Shown in pieces: positions 21,320 through 24,831 of a stretch of DNA of 24,831 nucleotides (the first letter of the stretch is position 1; every line of letters starts with the position of its first letter). Source of the DNA: SHZI01 sp031409515 (GTDB taxonomy: Bacteria > Pseudomonadota > Gammaproteobacteria > Steroidobacterales > GCA-2729495); NCBI GenBank assembly GCA_031409515.1, contig JANNXJ010000044.1, forward strand, positions 1 through 24,831, read 5' to 3'. Below the pieces are notes generated by a model. It had not been told where the DNA came from and ran no database searches. It worked only from the letters and a program-made list of their open reading frames with translations. The translations under genes and the position numbers were made by a program.

Positions 21320-22260
21320 AGCTCGAGATCGTCGTGCCCTGCTACAACGAGACCGAGGTGCTGCGGTCGACCTGTGCGCGACTGCTGGCACTGCTGACCC
21401 GGCTCGCCGCCGACGGCCGGATCGCGGCGGGCAGCCGCCTGCTGTTCGTGGACGACGGCAGCACGGACGGCACCTGGGGGCTGATCGGCCGGCTGGCCCA
21501 GGAGGATGCCCGGGTGGCCGGCATCAAGCTGAGCCGGAACCGGGGCCACCAGATCGCCCTCCTCGCGGGACTGATGGCGGCAAAGGGCGACGCGGTGATC
21601 AGCATCGACGCCGACCTGCAGGACGACCCGGAAGTGATCCCCGCCATGCTCGGGCATTTCCGGTCGGGGGCGGAAGTGGTCTACGCGGTGCGCGGGCGAC
21701 GCACCAGTGATTCTTTTTTCAAGCGCACCACGGCGGGCCTCTACTACCGGCTGATGCGCGGGCTCGGCGTGGAGCTCGTGGAACAGCACGCGGACTTTCG
21801 CCTGCTGGGCCGGCGCGCGCTGGAGGCCCTGCGGGGTTACGGGGAAACCAATCTGTTTCTCCGGGGGCTCATCCCCCAGCTGGGCTTCACGTCCGCCACC
21901 GTCACCTTCGACCGGACCGCGCGGGAGGCGGGCATTTCCAAATACCCGCTGCGCCGGATGCTCTCCCTGGGCCTCAACGGCGTCACCTCCTTTTCGGCGG
22001 CGCCTTTGCGGGCAGCCGCGGCCCTCGGCGCCCTCGCCTTTGTCGCGAGCCTGATCCTGTCCGGCTGGGTGCTCTGGATCCGCTTCTCCACCGACGACGC
22101 GGTGCCGGGCTGGGCCTCGACGGTGATTCCCGTCTACTTTCTCGGCGGGCTGCAACTCCTGTGCATGGGTGTGCTGGGTGAGTACCTGATGCGGGTGTTC
22201 CTCGAGGTGAAGCACCGCCCCCGCTATGTCATCGAGCACACGGTCGGTCTCGGGGACTGA
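21316..22260 (+). CDS. GtrB/DPM1-like family 2 glycosyltransferase
   Basis: A 314-residue enzyme of the polyprenyl-phosphate sugar synthase type: a cytoplasmic GT-A domain followed by two membrane helices (about 232-256 and 268-294). Motifs are IVVPCYNE (residues 5-12), LFVDDGSTDGT (43-53), LSRNRGHQIALLAGL (72-86), IDADLQDDPE with the metal DAD at 98-100, DFRLLGRRAL (160-169) and REAGISKYPLRRM (203-215). By family it loads a hexose or related sugar from a nucleotide donor onto a polyprenyl phosphate, which would feed the two GT-C transferases beside it. The ATG overlaps the TMTC-like stop (ATGA), and the next gene begins 3 nt after its TGA. Confidence 0.93.
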   Translation: MKLEIVVPCYNETEVLRSTCARLLALLTRLAADGRIAAGSRLLFVDDGSTDGTWGLIGRLAQEDARVAGIKLSRNRGHQIALLAGLMAAKGDAVISIDADLQDDPEVIPAMLGHFRSGAEVVYAVRGRRTSDSFFKRTTAGLYYRLMRGLGVELVEQHADFRLLGRRALEALRGYGETNLFLRGLIPQLGFTSATVTFDRTAREAGISKYPLRRMLSLGLNGVTSFSAAPLRAAAALGALAFVASLILSGWVLWIRFSTDDAVPGWASTVIPVYFLGGLQLLCMGVLGEYLMRVFLEVKHRPRYVIEHTVGLGD

Positions 22261-22263
22261 GCC

Positions 22264-23877
22264 TTGCTGACAGCGTCAGCAGCTGTCTTTACCGGTCGCC
22301 GGGCCGCTCTGGCGGGACTTGGCATCTGTGCGGCCGGCCTGCTGCTGCGGGTGATCGGCCTCGACTTCGGCCTGCCGTTCATCTACGACCCGGACGAACC
22401 GGACTTCGTGGGTCGGGCCTGGCAGATGGTGACCACGGGGGACCTGAACCCCCACTGGTTCGGCCACCCGGGTACAACGGTGATGTACGCCTTCGCCGCC
22501 CTCTTCAAGGGCTATGGCGCCCTGGCCTTTCCCGATCTCGCGGCGGCCTCGACGGCCTTCCTGACGGAACCTTCCCGCTTCTACCTGCTGGCCCGGGTCG
22601 TGATTGTGCTGCTGGCCTTCGGCACCCTGGTGCTCACCTGGCAACTCGCGCGGCGGGTGGCCGGCGACACGGCTGCGCTGCTGGCCGCGGCCCTGCTGGC
22701 CGTCGCCCCGCTGCAGGTGCAGTACTCGCGGCTGGCCCGCCCCGATCTGCTGATGAGTTTCCTGGTACTGGCGAGCGTGCTGTGCGCGCTGCAGATTGCC
22801 CGGGAGGGCCGCTGGCGGGACTACCTGGCTGCCGGTTTCCTGCTGGGACTGGCCATCGCCACCAAGTATCCGGCCGTCATCGCGGCGCCGGTGATCGTGC
22901 TGGCCCACGCACTGGGGCAAGGCAACCAGGGACGGCCCGTCTGGGCGCGAGTGGAGCGGCTGTTTGGCGCCGGTGGCGCAACCATGGCGGGCGCGTTCGT
23001 GGGCTCGCCCTACCTGTTTCTCGAGTGGCGCCTGGTCATCGAGAACGTGGTGAAGGAGGCCAGGCCCTATCACCTGGGCGGCACCTCCGATGGCTTTCTG
23101 TCGACGCTCTGGTGGTACCTGGACGGCACTTTGCTCGCCAACCTGGGGGTGGTTGGACTGTTGCTTGCGGCGCTGGGGGCCTTGAGTGTGCTGGCGAAGT
23201 GCTTCAGCAAGGAGGGTCGCAGCGGGGAAATCCAGGCGGCACTGCTGGTGCTGACGTTTCCCCTGCTGTTCATTCCGTTCATCGCCTCCCTGAGCCTGCG
23301 GTGGGACCGGTGGCTGCTGCCGGCGCTGCCCTTCCTCTGCGTGCTCGCGGCCCTGGGCTTCCGGGAAGTGGCGGCGCTGCTCCGCTACCGGGTGCTCGCG
23401 CTGGCACTGGCGTTGCTGGCCATCAGCCTGCCCGCCGTCGATGCGGTGCTGTGGACCCGGGCAGTGGCCAAGCCTGACACCCGCACGCTGGCCTACCACT
23501 GGCTGCTGGAAAACGTGCCGGCAGACAGCCGGGTGCTGGTGGAAGCCTACAGCCCGCAGCTGCCGGCAGACCGCTTCCGGCTGTATGTGGTGAGCCAGGG
23601 ATTCATCGACCCGCTGGAGGGTGGCCAGCGCCAGTACCCGGTGCCGACGGGGATCATCGGCACGCTGCGCAACCCCGCCCTGGTCGGCCAGGCGCGCATC
23701 GATTACGTGCTGCTGGCAGACCACTACGACCGGCGTCTCGCGGAGCCCCGGCGCTACGCCCGCCAGATCGCCGTGTACGAAGAGCTGATGAGCACGTCGG
23801 AACTCCTGTACCAGGCTGAACCGTCCCGGGGCCACGCGGCGGGCCTGACGGTGCGGGTCTTTAAAGTGCGGCGCTGA
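22264..23877 (+). CDS. ArnT/GT39-like GT-C glycosyltransferase
   Basis: A 537-residue membrane protein with about 11-12 hydrophobic segments. The first extracytoplasmic loop has the GT-C acidic motif in FIYDPDEPDFVGRAWQM (Asp42, Asp44, Glu45), followed by PHWFGHPGTTVMY. This layout is that of the PMT_2/ArnT group, which transfers a sugar from polyprenyl phosphate to lipid A, glycans or proteins. A C-terminal soluble part (about residues 410-537) contains YHWLLENVPADSRVLVE and YVLLADHYDRRL. The start is TTG, 3 nt after the GT2 stop, and is the only convenient one. Tight spacing indicates the same transcript. With a TMTC-like enzyme in the same operon there may be two transfer steps or two acceptors. 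Confidence 0.88.
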   Translation: MLTASAAVFTGRRAALAGLGICAAGLLLRVIGLDFGLPFIYDPDEPDFVGRAWQMVTTGDLNPHWFGHPGTTVMYAFAALFKGYGALAFPDLAAASTAFLTEPSRFYLLARVVIVLLAFGTLVLTWQLARRVAGDTAALLAAALLAVAPLQVQYSRLARPDLLMSFLVLASVLCALQIAREGRWRDYLAAGFLLGLAIATKYPAVIAAPVIVLAHALGQGNQGRPVWARVERLFGAGGATMAGAFVGSPYLFLEWRLVIENVVKEARPYHLGGTSDGFLSTLWWYLDGTLLANLGVVGLLLAALGALSVLAKCFSKEGRSGEIQAALLVLTFPLLFIPFIASLSLRWDRWLLPALPFLCVLAALGFREVAALLRYRVLALALALLAISLPAVDAVLWTRAVAKPDTRTLAYHWLLENVPADSRVLVEAYSPQLPADRFRLYVVSQGFIDPLEGGQRQYPVPTGIIGTLRNPALVGQARIDYVLLADHYDRRLAEPRRYARQIAVYEELMSTSELLYQAEPSRGHAAGLTVRVFKVRR

Positions 23878-23910
23878 GGCGCCAGAAAGTACGGCGCTGA
23901 CGCCGTCAGG
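23863..23910. repeat. Two imperfect tandem repeats with hairpin between convergent genes
   Basis: Copies starting AAAGTGCGGCGCTGAGG (23863) and AAAGTACGGCGCTGACG (23886) overlap the end of the GT39-like gene. The second contains ACGGCG-CTGA-CGCCGT (23891-23906), a 6-bp stem. It may end transcription from both sides, although there is no T-run. Confidence 0.4.
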
Positions 23911-23913
23911 AAG

Positions 23914-24723
23914 TCAGCTGTTGATGAACGCCGCCACCGCCTCGCTCCAGGCGTCGGGCTGCTCGTCGATGATGTCGATCGTGCCGCCGGCGAGCTCCGT
24001 GTAGGCAAATTTTGGCCAGCGCTCCCGGGCCCGCTGGGACAGGTAGTAGATCGCGTCGCCGGTGTTCGCCAGGAGGAGCACGGGCTGTTTGAGTTTGTCC
24101 ACGGCTTCCTCATGGCGGTACGCCATCACCGCGTCGTGGGCGTACCAGACGGTGCGGCCGGCCAGCAGGCCGTGGATGAAGTTGGCGTGGAAGGCTTCCA
24201 GGTCGGTCCAGGCGGGTTGGGCGCCGAAGCGGAGATTCCAGAGTTCGCTGATGTGGCTCCCGTCCCAGCGCAGGTTCCACTCCTTCTCCCGGGCGAGCAG
24301 CGTGCGCCACTGGCCCCGCTCCTCGTCGCTCATGGGCAGGGGACCGTTGAGCACCACCTTGTGCACCCGGTCGGGAAACTGGAGCGCCGCCTCGGTGATC
24401 ACGACGGCGCCGGTGTGATGGCCCACGAGACTCGCCCGGGGGATGCCGAGCTGGTCGAGGACCGCGGGCACAATGTGGGCGTAGTCCGCGATAACCGGGG
24501 GCGCGTCCGGGGTGTCGGAACCGCCGAAGCCCGGCAGGTCGATGGCAATCGCCCGCAGGCCCCGCTGGGCCAGGGGCTGCAGCACCCGGGCGAACTGGAC
24601 GCTGTCGGTCGGTGACTGGTGCACGAGTACCAGCGGCGTGCCGCCCCCCGGCTTGTCGGCGGTGCATTCAACGTAATGAATCTGGCCCCAGCGGCCGTCG
24701 GCGTAGCCCTTGCGAATCTGCAT
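23914..24723 (-). CDS. Alpha/beta-hydrolase-fold protein with non-canonical catalytic residues
   Basis: A 269-residue cytoplasmic protein with the alpha/beta-hydrolase layout: TPLVLVHQSPTDS (strand and oxyanion region, residues 29-41), AIAIDLPGFGGSD (58-70), the nucleophile elbow ASLVGHHTGAVV (97-108), and PVLLLANTGDAIYYL before the C-terminal helix. The elbow reads GHHTG, so the position of the nucleophile (Ser in GxSxG, or Asp in dehalogenases) is His103. The C-terminal segment that usually supplies the catalytic His reads GGTIDIIDEQPDAW, without histidine. It may therefore be non-hydrolytic or use another chemistry. The ATG at 24723 is chosen because GGAAG lies just upstream. An upstream in-frame start at 24768 gives only 15 additional unlikely residues. 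It stands alone, convergent with the glycan operon. Confidence 0.85.
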   Translation of the reverse strand: MQIRKGYADGRWGQIHYVECTADKPGGGTPLVLVHQSPTDSVQFARVLQPLAQRGLRAIAIDLPGFGGSDTPDAPPVIADYAHIVPAVLDQLGIPRASLVGHHTGAVVITEAALQFPDRVHKVVLNGPLPMSDEERGQWRTLLAREKEWNLRWDGSHISELWNLRFGAQPAWTDLEAFHANFIHGLLAGRTVWYAHDAVMAYRHEEAVDKLKQPVLLLANTGDAIYYLSQRARERWPKFAYTELAGGTIDIIDEQPDAWSEAVAAFINS

Positions 24724-24774
24724 GCGATCTTCCAGAGGTCCAGAGGTGCCGGGTTTGGCAACAGGCAATTTGGC

Positions 24775-24803
24775 AACATAACCGCCAAATTTCCAGAAGC
24801 CAA
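24775..24803 (-). promoter_or_regulatory. Promoter of the alpha/beta-hydrolase gene, with direct repeats
   Basis: On the minus strand, TTGGCT, a 17-bp spacer and TATGTT match sigma-70 at 4 of 6 positions each. A direct repeat TTTGGCAACA occurs at 24754-24763 and 24769-24778 (15-bp period), the second copy overlapping the -10. A tandem 8-mer CCAGAGGT lies at 24732-24747. Transcription would start near 24768, leaving a leader of about 45 nt. Confidence 0.4.
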
Positions 24804-24831
24804 AACCGGTACCATTTGAAATCTTGAGGTG

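Overview
High-GC bacterial DNA, most likely chromosomal and most likely from a gammaproteobacterium (inference). The pointers are dispersed GTAG-headed palindromic REP sequences of the type known from Pseudomonas and Xanthomonadaceae-like genomes, a fused exosortase/EpsI gene, and scattered catabolic enzymes (CaiB/BaiF CoA transferase, amidohydrolase-2, alpha/beta hydrolase). I see no rRNA, tRNA, CRISPR, phage or transposase gene. No gene-free stretch exceeds 300 bases.

Layout. 1-1037: a palindromic operator-like site and an amidohydrolase-2 protein (+) that lacks the family HxH metal motif. 1097-2306: two homologous ParE/RelE-type toxin-antitoxin modules (-) with conserved promoters; neither toxin has a recognisable start codon. 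2383-3555: a CaiB/BaiF CoA transferase (-). 3583-10708: an exosortase neighbourhood (-) in the transcription order TPR lipoprotein, exosortase-EpsI fusion, UDP-GlcNAc 2-epimerase, second TPR lipoprotein. 10823-16703: a second minus-strand block in the order sulfotransferase, membrane-anchored phosphodiesterase, secreted phosphodiesterase, small RHH-like protein, membrane protein of unknown function. 16729-23877: a divergent, tightly overlapping plus-strand operon (UbiA-type prenyltransferase, GT9, methyltransferase, TMTC-like GT-C with TPRs, GtrB-like GT2, ArnT/GT39-like GT-C). 23914-24723: an alpha/beta hydrolase-fold protein (-) whose nucleophile and catalytic histidine positions look replaced.

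How the genes may work together (inference). The plus operon has the parts to make and use polyprenyl-phosphate sugars: the GT2 charges the lipid, and two GT-C enzymes transfer sugar outside the cytoplasm. The minus block adds sulfation, phosphodiesterase activity, an exosortase and two outer-membrane TPR lipoproteins. Together they suggest a cell-surface glycan or glycoprotein sorting locus. No exosortase substrate is encoded here.

The most unusual feature is the behaviour of the REP repeats. They are not only intergenic. Four genes take their TAG stop codon from the REP head. One secreted phosphodiesterase has a signal peptide encoded almost entirely by an inverted REP pair. A second phosphodiesterase takes its signal-peptide n-region from a REP. 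A complete inverted pair lies in frame inside the TMTC-like glycosyltransferase.
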